Positions 57,247 through 64,000 of a stretch of DNA of 64,000 nucleotides are shown here, piece after piece. Position numbers and translations under genes: made by a program. The notes under the pieces were generated by a model. That model saw only the letters and a list, made by a program, of their open reading frames with translations, was not told the DNA's origin and searched no databases. How positions within the stretch are numbered: the first letter of the stretch is position 1; every line of letters begins with the position of its first letter. Source of the stretch: Halodesulfovibrio sp. (GTDB taxonomy: Bacteria; Desulfobacterota; Desulfovibrionia; Desulfovibrionales; Desulfovibrionaceae); the NCBI RefSeq assembly GCF_025210605.1, contig NZ_JAOARI010000032.1, forward strand, positions 1 to 64,000. The letters run 5' to 3'.

Positions 57247-57276
57247 AAAAAAAGCCGGAGTAATCCGGCTTTTTTA
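57247..57276 (-). terminator. Intrinsic terminator after the ACT-domain gene
   Basis: A perfect stem AAAGCCGGA/TCCGGCTTT with GTAA loop has an A run before and T run after it; it ends 18 bp past the stop. Confidence 0.92.
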
Positions 57277-57294
57277 CTGCTGACAAAATGTCAA

Positions 57295-57723
57295 TTAAGA
57301 ATGCAACGTGGTGCCGGGGATAATAGGAATATTATTTTGTGATAAAATTTCTACAGCCTGATCTGTTTTGTCAAAACGGAAGATTAATGTGGCGTTGGTG
57401 CTACCAGGAAGAACAAATGCGTACATGTATTCAACGTTGATTCCATTATTACCAAGAGTATCGAGGATATAGTTTAAGCCGCCCGGCTTGTCTTCTACTT
57501 CAACTGCGACAACGTTGGTTTTGCCTACGGTGAAGCCTTTGTCTTTTAACACGGATTTTGCTTTTTCACTATTATCTACGATAAGGCGCAAAATTCCAAA
57601 GTCCGTTGTGTCAGCGAGTGAAAGGGCACGAATATTAATTTCATTCGTTGCCAGTGTGTTAGTTACTTCTGCAAGGCGTCCGGCCTTGTTTTCCAGAAAA
57701 ACGGATATTTGTTCTACTTTCAT
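57295..57723 (-). CDS. Tandem ACT-domain protein
   Basis: The 142-residue soluble protein is two ACT domains, residues 1-66 ([20 protein letters not shown]) and 67-142 ([20 protein letters not shown]). ACT domains bind amino acids. Two-ACT proteins of this length frequently accompany phenylacetate-CoA ligase genes in anaerobic proteobacteria; here the paaK lies 45 kb away, so partnership is only suggested. It is a single gene with its own terminator. Confidence 0.9.
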   Translation of the reverse strand: MKVEQISVFLENKAGRLAEVTNTLATNEINIRALSLADTTDFGILRLIVDNSEKAKSVLKDKGFTVGKTNVVAVEVEDKPGGLNYILDTLGNNGINVEYMYAFVLPGSTNATLIFRFDKTDQAVEILSQNNIPIIPGTTLHS

Positions 57724-57980
57724 GAGGATTGCCCCTTATTGTCTTCAGATACATAGATATAGACAATGTTTCTACCATTTGAAGTTGTGGTGGGCAATAT
57801 TTAATACAACTTTGTCATAAATTTGCAGCTCCCTATGAGGGTGAAAGGCAGATGTACGTTTCGATTGCTGAGTGCTCTTCCAGTGTATTGATAGCAATGA
57901 ATGATATTTTTGAGATTCTATGTGTTATTTTGAGCTCTTGTATTAGAGAATGACTTGTTATGGGTATAAATCTTGTTGAA

Positions 57981-58481
57981 TCAACTTTGTTTTTTTTCTT
58001 TATGCTTTTTGACGACAAAGGCGAGGAAGCTCAATATTGGCGTTATACTGCCAATAAGCTCTCCTGAGCTGCTGATAACAGTTGCAATGCTGTCGTGTGT
58101 GCGCTTTATGTCTGTTGTTACACGATTTATTTCTGTTTTAATTTCGTTAACATCAGAATTAAATTCGCCATAGACCATCTCGCGAATTTCTTTAAGCATT
58201 TTTTCTTGTTCAGTGTTGCGGCTGGATCGATTGGATATAAGTACAAAGAGTAGAGCAAGAAAGCCGTCTACCAATGCTACAATTAAAGCTGCATTTGCAT
58301 AGCCAAAAGGTACTGCTAATGCTTGATATCCCGCAAAAGTAAGCATTCCCAAAGCTAGCAGGGCAAAAAGTAATGCAACTATTTTACAAGCTGCCTGAGC
58401 TGCTATTCGCTTTGCTTGTATACGGAGCAATGCCATTTCTGACCGGATGAGAAGTTGAAATCTGTTCATTGAATCATTCAT
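57981..58481 (-). CDS. Small membrane protein with coiled coil, phage-holin-like family
   Basis: The 166-residue protein has two hydrophobic segments (about residues 34-56 and 62-80) after a short N-terminal amphipathic stretch. A coiled-coil-like, charged helix (about 85-135) follows, then a third hydrophobic stretch near the end (SITPILSFLAFVV) and a basic tail. This resembles YqjE/holin-superfamily membrane proteins, not a phage gene. The ATG at 58481 has AAGGGA seven bases upstream; the frame is open to 58532. It follows the AI-2E-family gene on the same strand. Confidence 0.65.
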   Translation of the reverse strand: MNDSMNRFQLLIRSEMALLRIQAKRIAAQAACKIVALLFALLALGMLTFAGYQALAVPFGYANAALIVALVDGFLALLFVLISNRSSRNTEQEKMLKEIREMVYGEFNSDVNEIKTEINRVTTDIKRTHDSIATVISSSGELIGSITPILSFLAFVVKKHKEKKQS

Positions 58482-58575
58482 GCAATTCCCTTTATTTTTT
58501 GGTAAGTACGTGCAGGAAATCGGTCGGTACAACGAGCAGAACGGTTGTATTTTTTAGCGTAACTTTTCTAAGAAG

Positions 58576-59619
58576 CTATTCTTCTTCTGAGGGAGGTTGT
58601 GGTGCGGGCGCTAGTAATATTGCCAGCCATCGCGTTTGTGGATGCGCTTCTGCCCCGTATTTAATAACCATAGTGAGCGGGATAGAAAGCAGCATTCCAG
58701 CGGAACCGAGTAGCCAACCCCAGAAGAGTAATGATAAAAAAACAGTCAAGGTTGATAAACCGACTCTATTTCCTAGAATAGCTGGTTCAACCATATTGCC
58801 AATTACTATATTAACAATCAGATAAATACTTATAACTGCGAAAACTTCTACAGCGCCAAATTGAAGACCTGCCAGCAAAACGGCAGGTGCAGCTGCTATT
58901 ATCGAACCAATATTTGGGATAAAATTAAGTGCAAAAGCAAGAAATCCCCATAAGGAAGCAAAATTAAGCCCAACAATACTCAAGCCAACTGTTATAAGAA
59001 TACCTGTTGCAATGCTGGTTAGCGCTTTGATGGAAATGTATTGTTTAGTGCTTTTGATAACATACCGGTATTTATCAAGCAGCTCGCCACCATTGTTGTT
59101 GTCTATCGCTTGGATTTTTAGTGGAAGGTTTCGTGCTTCAATGAGCATAAACAGCACGGTGAACATAATGAGTGTGATGTTGCTCAAAGCGCTTCCAAGA
59201 CCAGAAATAAATGAATTTGCGAAGCTTAAAACAAGATCTGGGTTAAGTGTATCCGAAATTCCCGAATCAGACATGTCTATGCCGTGGGAATTTAGCCATT
59301 CAATTGTACGTGAAACCATGCCTGATACTTGTGATTGATATTCTGGCAGAGATCGACTGAATTGGGAGATTGTTTTGCCCAGCAGCAGAGCAGTTCCGGC
59401 TTCAAAAAATAGGGTGACTATAATAACAATTCCTACTGAGAAAAATGTAGAAAGTCCTCCCCGTCTGAGAAAGTCAATGGGAACGGTGATGATGATGGCA
59501 ATGAAAATGGAAAGTAGTAAAGGAATAACAATGCTTTGTGCGGATCGTGCTGCAAAGAGAATAAGCAGGGTGCAAGCAAGAGTTATGATAGTACTTTGTA
59601 ATCTTGATGGTGAATGCAT
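58576..59619 (-). CDS. AI-2E family transporter (PerM/UPF0118)
   Basis: The 347-residue protein has about eight hydrophobic segments and the UPF0118/AI-2E family C-terminal signature FIPNIGSIIAAAPAVLLA and LVNPAILG-like MVEPAILGNRVGL. Substrates in the family include autoinducer-2 and small ions or osmolytes, so the specificity is unknown. The ATG at 59619 has AGGAGAG six bases upstream; the ORF is open to 59643. The acidic PSEEE C terminus is unremarkable. It is followed by the holin-like gene after 94 bp. Confidence 0.9.
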   Translation of the reverse strand: MHSPSRLQSTIITLACTLLILFAARSAQSIVIPLLLSIFIAIIITVPIDFLRRGGLSTFFSVGIVIIVTLFFEAGTALLLGKTISQFSRSLPEYQSQVSGMVSRTIEWLNSHGIDMSDSGISDTLNPDLVLSFANSFISGLGSALSNITLIMFTVLFMLIEARNLPLKIQAIDNNNGGELLDKYRYVIKSTKQYISIKALTSIATGILITVGLSIVGLNFASLWGFLAFALNFIPNIGSIIAAAPAVLLAGLQFGAVEVFAVISIYLIVNIVIGNMVEPAILGNRVGLSTLTVFLSLLFWGWLLGSAGMLLSIPLTMVIKYGAEAHPQTRWLAILLAPAPQPPSEEE

Positions 59620-59737
59620 ACACTCTCCTGAAGTGAGTATCAAAACGTGATATGATACCGGAATTGTATCGCAGATAGTACATAAAAACTATGTGATGAT
59701 AACTAGATAAGAATGTTTGTTCAGTGCCGTGTGGTGC

Positions 59738-59776
59738 TAAAAAAAGAGTGGAGTTTTAAGCTCCACTCTTTTTTTA
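59738..59776 (-). terminator. Terminator after the peroxiredoxin gene
   Basis: A perfect 13-bp stem AAAAAGAGTGGAG with its complement (TTTTAAG loop) carries A and T runs on both sides and abuts the peroxiredoxin stop. Confidence 0.93.
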
Positions 59777-60250
59777 TTCTGGATGTGTCTTCAGGTATTC
59801 AAGCACAACCTGAGCATGGTCTGCTGTTTTGAATTTATTGAAAACTTTTTCGATTTTTCCATCTTTTCCGATGATAAAACTTATGCGGTGGATGCCGTCA
59901 TATACTTTTCCCATAAATTTTTTTTCTCCCCAAACTCCAAAATTTTCTGCAATTTCGTGGTTCTCGTCAGAAAGCAGTGAGAAGGCGAGCAGCTGCTTTT
60001 TAGAAAATCTTTCTAAACGAGAAACTGGGTCTGGGCTGATTCCAAGAATCGCAACTCCCATGGAGTCAAATGCATCGAGGTTGTCCCGCAACCCCTGTGC
60101 TTGTTTGATTCAGCCAGGGGTAGAGGCTTTGGGGTAAAAGTAGACAAGAACTCGCTCTTTTCCAGAAAATTCAGAAATACAGATATCTTCACCAGATTGA
60201 TTGGTAAGGCAAAAATCTGGTGCAGGGTCACCTACTTTAAGTGTGTTCAT
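59774..60250 (-). CDS. bcp: Selenocysteine-containing peroxiredoxin (Bcp/PrxQ type), read through in-frame TGA
   Basis: Reading the minus strand from the ATG at 60250 (AGGAGA site, 4 bases upstream) gives 158 residues if TGA at 60110-60112 is decoded. The N-terminal part begins MNTLKVGDPAPDF and runs to YFYPKASTPG, the universal peroxiredoxin active-site lead. The TGA stands where every Bcp has its peroxidatic Cys (TPGC), so residue 47 is Sec. After it, IKQAQGLRDN aligns with E. coli Bcp (TVQACGLRDN), with the resolving Cys replaced by Gln. The rest, with GISPDPVSRLERF and RISFIIGKDGKI, is a normal Bcp. A SECIS-like hairpin follows the TGA. The protein should reduce peroxides with a Sec-based mechanism. 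Confidence 0.9.
60077..60095 (-). promoter_or_regulatory. Predicted bacterial SECIS hairpin
   Basis: In the mRNA sense a 7-bp stem GGGGTTG/CAACCTC (one G-U) encloses a 5-nt loop CGGGA with a G in the first two positions. The stem starts 14 nt and the loop 21 nt after the TGA, within the distance known for bacterial SECIS elements, which bind SelB. Confidence 0.75.
60110..60112 (-). other. In-frame TGA predicted to encode selenocysteine (residue 47)
   Basis: TGA in the peroxiredoxin gene (plus-strand TCA at 60110-60112). It replaces the peroxidatic cysteine codon; translation remains in frame and family-like on both sides. Confidence 0.88.
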
Positions 60251-60441
60251 GGTATCTCCTTGCCGTTTGTAACGCGTTTTGATTCGCAAAAAACTTCGAA
60301 AAAAAGTTTGAAGAAATGTACCTCACCTCTAGTTATATAGGGCAACAACGCTCCTTTGTATGATACCATGAAAACATTCGTAACTCCGTACTCGTGGTTA
60401 GAAACTACGGTTAGAGAGAACATCAAAAAAGTGATTTAAAT

Positions 60442-61698
60442 ATGTCTGCAAAAAAAGTTAAAAAAATTGTTGTGTTGATGCGTCACGGCATACGTGCACC
60501 TAATCAGACTATGGAAAAATTGGCTGAATGGTCACATCGCAGTTGGCCAATTTGGCCGGTTCCTCCCGGCTTTTTAACAGGAAGAGGAAGAGAGTTGATG
60601 GTGGCGTTTTGGCGACAGTACGAGTTGTATGAGCCTTACAAGTCATTGCTCGGAGAAGAAGGGCACTGTTTGACGCTAGATGATATCTTTATTCATGCCG
60701 ACATTGATGAACGCACGCAGACAAGTGCGGCTGCTTTCGCTTCCGCTATATCTCCAGCGTGTCCTCCGCCATATTTTGTCACTACGGACAAAAAAATTGA
60801 CCCTGTTTTTCATCCTGTCAGTGGAACAATTTGTAATGCTTCTCGAAAGAAAGACGAAAGCGATATTGTTACTATTGTAGAGACGTCATTTAGCAAGTTG
60901 GCAGATGAATTTTCTCCTCAGCTTGAATTTGTGACAGAGTTGTTAGGAGCAATGTCGCAGGGTACTTGCAAGGAGTATGGCATTGAGAAGAGTTGCGAAT
61001 TGAGAGACCTACCTCCGCGTGTAAATTTCGCGAACAGCGGGCGGACTGTGAATTTACGCGGTGCTCTTGGAATAAAAGCAACTCTTATTCAGAACTGGTT
61101 ACTCGAAAGTGCTCAATGGCCAGACAGATATCCGGGTTGGGGAGAGATCACCCCTGATATTCTTTCACAGTTGCTTGTCGCACGAGCTGCCATTTTTAAT
61201 AGCCTGAATAGGGCGGCGCCGTATGCCCGCGATCGAGGCAGCGCTATATTAAGCGCTATGGCAGACTCTCTTTTAGGAAGACACTTTGACCCGCATGCAA
61301 ATAATGCCAAATGTGTAGTGTACATGGGGCACGATACCAATATTGCACACGTAGCTGAACTGTTAGGGCTGGAATGGGATTTAGAGAACTTTGCCTACAA
61401 TGACATCCCGCCTGCGAGTTTTGTTCAATTTATTCTTTGGGAAAAGCAGACGGGAGAAGATGTTATTACTGCTGAGTTTGTAGCGCAGCCGTTAGAAGTT
61501 ATGCACAGTGTGTGTCCGGAAAATATTCGTGCTGGGGTGATTGTTAAGCAACTAGAATTTAACCCCGCTCCGAGTGAGAGGTTAGACTCCAGAGCCTTCG
61601 AATATTCAAGAGAAAAGTTTGCTAAGGTTGTGTCCGAAGTAATTAATCAAGACTGCATTCCGCATGCCCGTGCTTTGAAAAAGGGAACAATGAAATAA
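60442..61698 (+). CDS. Histidine acid phosphatase (branch 2) without signal peptide
   Basis: The 418-residue protein matches AppA/Agp-type histidine phosphatases. The N-terminal RHGIRAPN (His15 nucleophile, RHGxRxP) is at residues 14-21 and the proton-donor HD at GHDTN is at about residues 297-298. Members hydrolyse sugar phosphates, phytate or other phosphomonoesters in the periplasm. Here the sequence starts MSAKKVKKIVVLMRH with no signal peptide, and no better upstream start is visible, so it is predicted cytoplasmic. Single gene with divergent peroxiredoxin. Confidence 0.88.
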   Translation: MSAKKVKKIVVLMRHGIRAPNQTMEKLAEWSHRSWPIWPVPPGFLTGRGRELMVAFWRQYELYEPYKSLLGEEGHCLTLDDIFIHADIDERTQTSAAAFASAISPACPPPYFVTTDKKIDPVFHPVSGTICNASRKKDESDIVTIVETSFSKLADEFSPQLEFVTELLGAMSQGTCKEYGIEKSCELRDLPPRVNFANSGRTVNLRGALGIKATLIQNWLLESAQWPDRYPGWGEITPDILSQLLVARAAIFNSLNRAAPYARDRGSAILSAMADSLLGRHFDPHANNAKCVVYMGHDTNIAHVAELLGLEWDLENFAYNDIPPASFVQFILWEKQTGEDVITAEFVAQPLEVMHSVCPENIRAGVIVKQLEFNPAPSERLDSRAFEYSREKFAKVVSEVINQDCIPHARALKKGTMK

Positions 61699-62007
61699 AT
61701 ATTTATTTTACAAGTTAACATAATCGCATGGGCTGAAAAAAGCACCTGACTTTAAATTTATCGAAATTAATACAAGTTCGTTACTTCCGTAACGGCAATT
61801 GCAACAAAAAGAAGATGACTGAAGGGCAATTCTATACGCAACTGCCAAGTGAAAATGAATTCATGTTGAAATAGAATTAAGGTGTTGCTTTGTATATAGA
61901 AAATAAAGTGGCGAAAAAATTACATTCGAAAAGTAAAAAAGAAGGCAGAAAAAAGAGCTTCAATTCGAAAATGAATTGAAGCTCTTTTTATGCATCATAG
62001 TGGCAGG
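61699..62007. other. Spacer between the phosphatase and LpdD-like genes
   Basis: 309 bp, AT-rich, with the phosphatase 3-prime region and a strong convergent terminator. A 29-codon TTG-started frame (61890-61979) is too weak to call. Nothing else is apparent. Confidence 0.5.
61949..61992. terminator. Bidirectional terminator
   Basis: A perfect 17-bp stem (AAAAAGAGCTTCAATTC and complement) with a 7-nt loop lies between converging genes, with A and T runs on the two sides. Confidence 0.95.
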
Positions 62008-62370
62008 TTATTTATTGTTGAAAAACAATTTACTCATAGAATCAATTGTCATTAGGACAGATTGAACTACAATTTCTAATTCATCGTGGCTAATGTTTTT
62101 CCAATGTAAGCCACAGATTATTGTGATGACGTTGTCGGTGTGTGGTTGAATATGTTCCAAGACTTTTTCGACAAGTACATATTCTTTATGGTTCGGTATT
62201 GTTGCCATTTGGTTTTGCCGACAGTTGTTGGCATCCAGATAGCTTGTCAGCGTTGCCCCAATATGGGGTTTTTCTCCTCCATAGATTGCGATTGTAATAT
62301 CCGAACCCATAGGGATAAAAATAACTTCAATTTGAGAATCTCTTATAGATTGAATCGTTTGCTTAATCAT
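62008..62370 (-). CDS. LpdD-like protein (prenylated-flavin chaperone family)
   Basis: The 120-residue protein resembles the LpdD domain, a small alpha/beta protein encoded next to gallate and other UbiD-type decarboxylases. Matches are GGEKPHIGATLTSYL (residues 31-45), NHKEYVLVEKVLEHI and CGLHWKNISHDELEIVVQSV. LpdD is thought to help load prenylated FMN. No ubiD/ubiX gene is in this window. The match is moderate and the ribosome site weak. Confidence 0.62.
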   Translation of the reverse strand: MIKQTIQSIRDSQIEVIFIPMGSDITIAIYGGEKPHIGATLTSYLDANNCRQNQMATIPNHKEYVLVEKVLEHIQPHTDNVITIICGLHWKNISHDELEIVVQSVLMTIDSMSKLFFNNK

Positions 62371-62510
62371 ATGGATTTTGCTTTTAGTAATGATTTTGCA
62401 GCTAAGCTTGGCTGAGACTTTGTCGATAGCGTGAGGTTCAAAAACTCCAAGTAAGAAGTTTGTTAACGCTTCGGTAAGCCGTTAAAAAAATGACAGCGAA
62501 ACGTATGCAT

Positions 62511-62548
62511 AAAAATAGCCCATACGGTGATCGCATGGGCTATTTTGT
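62511..62548 (-). terminator. Terminator after the M23 peptidase gene
   Basis: Stem AAAATAGCCCAT/ATGGGCTATTTT with an 11-nt loop is followed on the minus strand by T5. Confidence 0.9.
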
Positions 62549-62557
62549 GAACAAGGA

Positions 62558-63874
62558 TTAGTCAAAATTGAGCTTGTCTGTAATGTTATACTGAATCCAA
62601 CGGTGATCGAACCATTCAATCGGAGTTACTGGAATACCCGACACGATGACGCCGAAGTGGAGATGATCTCCGCCGGACATGCCAGTTGAACCAGAAATAC
62701 CGAGGATGTCGCCTTGGTTTACAACTGATCCGACCGTTGTTCTGATTTCAGTCATATGTGCATACAAAGTTTGTAAGCCGAGTCCGTGGTCTATAATAAC
62801 TACGTTTCCGTAGATCCCAAGGTTACCTGCAAAGACAACGGTTCCTTTGTTAGCAGCAGGAATAGGGGATTGTTTACGTGATGCAAGGTCAAGCCCCAAA
62901 TGGGTCTGCTGATCTATGACTTCGCCGTTGTACATGTAGCTTCTGCGATCACCAAACCCAGCGCGTGTGGCAGAGTTAGGGAAACGTAAGAATTTACCCT
63001 GCCATAAAATAGAAGAAGAAGTCTGGCGACCTATTTTGACAAGCGAATCACGATTTTTCTTACGGATTTGTCTGTTAACGATGAGGAAACGTTCAAGGTT
63101 CGTCGTTGCTTGCGGAGTGTCTTTGGCAAACGCGGACATTTGAGAGTTAAGGAACCTATCGCTTAATCGAATTTTATCGTGACGGAATTTTCGAGAAAGT
63201 GGATTAATGGAGAATGGCTGGTCATATACGTTGCCAGCAATATCCATTGCGTAAGCTGTAGGATTAAAATCTTTTTTATCTATGCTTTGTGGGAATGCAA
63301 AGAAGCTGATGTATGTTCCATCCGCCTGTTTATACCCAGGAAAGAACATATCGTTTACTTTCACGCCGGAAGTATTGACTGGCTCAGAGATGGTATACGC
63401 GATAACACCGGTGCCACCTTGCCAAATGTTTGGCGGAAGTGATTTTACGGTAATGCTAGGTGGGGTGTTATCCATTCGCATTACAACAATTTTACGTGTG
63501 GTGTTTCCTTTGCCGAATGCAGCTAATGAGGTATCCGTTGCTGTAATCAGCATTTCAAAAGAACCGTCAGAAACGGCTGCATTTGCGAGAGGAACGCTGA
63601 GAGTAATAGATTTTTTTCCTTGTGGAAAATTGGTGGCATATAATGGTATTGTTTTAGAATTCTTGCGAACTGCAATAGATAAATTCTTTAAATTTGATGT
63701 AACATCATGCAAGGATAAAGTGACAGTACTATTTTTATTGACTCGAGCATTCTCTTTATCAACAGCAATTATAGGACCTTGCTGGTCTTTGAACAACAGC
63801 CATCCTAAAATAGCTCCGCTGCAAATAAATGATAAGAATATAATGAAAAAGAAGGTTTTTTTAAGGCTCGCCAT
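62558..63874 (-). CDS. M23-family zinc metallopeptidase (murein hydrolase-like)
   Basis: The 438-residue protein has an N-terminal membrane anchor or uncleaved signal (KKTFFFIIFLSFICSGAIL). A beta-sandwich-like domain spans about residues 30-210. The C-terminal M23 domain has the LDLASRKQSPIPAANKGTV segment, the metal-site His-Asp pair (HLGLD) and GDHLHFGVIVSG with HxH, and VYAHM-like TLYAHM. It should cleave peptidoglycan peptide bonds or help division/outer-membrane stability. The ATG at 63874 has AAGGGA six bases upstream; the frame is open to 63892. Single gene. Confidence 0.9.
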   Translation of the reverse strand: MASLKKTFFFIIFLSFICSGAILGWLLFKDQQGPIIAVDKENARVNKNSTVTLSLHDVTSNLKNLSIAVRKNSKTIPLYATNFPQGKKSITLSVPLANAAVSDGSFEMLITATDTSLAAFGKGNTTRKIVVMRMDNTPPSITVKSLPPNIWQGGTGVIAYTISEPVNTSGVKVNDMFFPGYKQADGTYISFFAFPQSIDKKDFNPTAYAMDIAGNVYDQPFSINPLSRKFRHDKIRLSDRFLNSQMSAFAKDTPQATTNLERFLIVNRQIRKKNRDSLVKIGRQTSSSILWQGKFLRFPNSATRAGFGDRRSYMYNGEVIDQQTHLGLDLASRKQSPIPAANKGTVVFAGNLGIYGNVVIIDHGLGLQTLYAHMTEIRTTVGSVVNQGDILGISGSTGMSGGDHLHFGVIVSGIPVTPIEWFDHRWIQYNITDKLNFD

Positions 63875-64000
63875 GGGCAGTCCCTTGTACAACGTTAATG
63901 TGGTGGAATAAGATACTATAAAATATTTGACCTAAGACAGGTTTTTTTGCTTGGTGCATTTGCAGCTTTACACGTATGAAAGCGTGCGTCGACTATATGG

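Noticed and set aside
57981..58481. Prophage holin
   Set aside because: No lysis, portal, tail or integrase genes are nearby; the protein resembles chromosomal YqjE-like membrane proteins.
59774..60250. Interpretation of the peroxiredoxin TGA as a pseudogene
   Set aside because: Family conservation continues with no frameshift, the TGA lies at the one residue where Sec is expected, and a SECIS-like hairpin follows; disabling mutation is less likely.
61890..61979. 29-codon basic peptide started by TTG after AAGGTG
   Set aside because: It overlaps the 5-prime arm of a strong terminator, starts with TTG, and is too Lys-rich and short to support.

Overview
The window looks like chromosomal DNA from a Gram-negative, anaerobic, sulfate-reducing bacterium of the Desulfovibrionales. 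The moderate GC content (judged by eye) would suit a marine Halodesulfovibrio-like relative. The assignment rests on gene content: a low-molecular-mass assimilatory-type sulfite reductase of the Desulfovibrio kind, a phenylacetate-CoA ligase, a CarD-type regulator, short MetH, a selenocysteine-containing peroxiredoxin, and lipoproteins with outer-membrane assembly or trafficking roles. No phage, insertion sequence, CRISPR array or rRNA operon is visible. Most of the window is housekeeping DNA with short spacers and many clear intrinsic terminators.

Layout. 0.1-5.6 kb, minus strand: rsmE-rarA-BON lipoprotein, gcvT, and a 577-residue protein of unknown function. 6-11 kb, plus: a two-GAF-domain protein abutting mreB, suhB, a Nudix-like gene whose start codon overlaps that of rimI in the opposite direction, tpiA, secG and tRNA-Leu(GAG). 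11.3-18 kb: paaK, then rsfS-gpmI-zinc-ribbon protein, an acidic hypothetical, and a sodium symporter with its 33-residue MetS-like subunit. An (8 x 7 bp) tandem repeat follows. 18-31.6 kb, almost all minus: rho, carD, pth, rplY, prs, tRNA-Gln, ispE, hslV, a BepA-like metalloprotease, cysS, rpiB, a LolB-like lipoprotein, a TPR lipoprotein and an RpoH-type sigma factor. This block keeps the lolB/ispE/prs/pth neighbourhood also seen in gammaproteobacteria.

31.8-38 kb, plus: one apparent operon, metH-TlpA thioredoxin-N-acetylglutamate synthase-hpt-zinc-ribbon membrane protein-radA, ending at a strong terminator. 38.1-41 kb: a CheA-like protein that has lost its HPt and ATP-binding motifs, and the small sulfite reductase. 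41-46 kb: DUF190-crcB, then CYTH-clpS-clpA-aat, an N-degron module in which Aat tags, ClpS recognises and ClpA unfolds substrates. 46-55 kb: uvrB-potassium channel, ligA with a long tail ending in a likely clamp-binding peptide, and dapB-nadE. 55-64 kb: an orphan molybdopterin oxidoreductase, an ACT-domain protein, two membrane proteins, the selenocysteine peroxiredoxin, a histidine acid phosphatase without signal peptide, an LpdD-like protein and an M23 peptidase.

The strongest non-routine observation is the peroxiredoxin at 59774-60250. An in-frame TGA sits exactly at the peroxidatic cysteine position and is followed by a hairpin at the spacing expected for a bacterial SECIS. An ordinary gene caller would truncate this gene. 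Next in interest are the CheA-like pseudo-kinase, the DNA ligase tail, and the Nudix/rimI pair that share a palindromic double start. All functional calls are from reading sequence and motifs; no database search was run.
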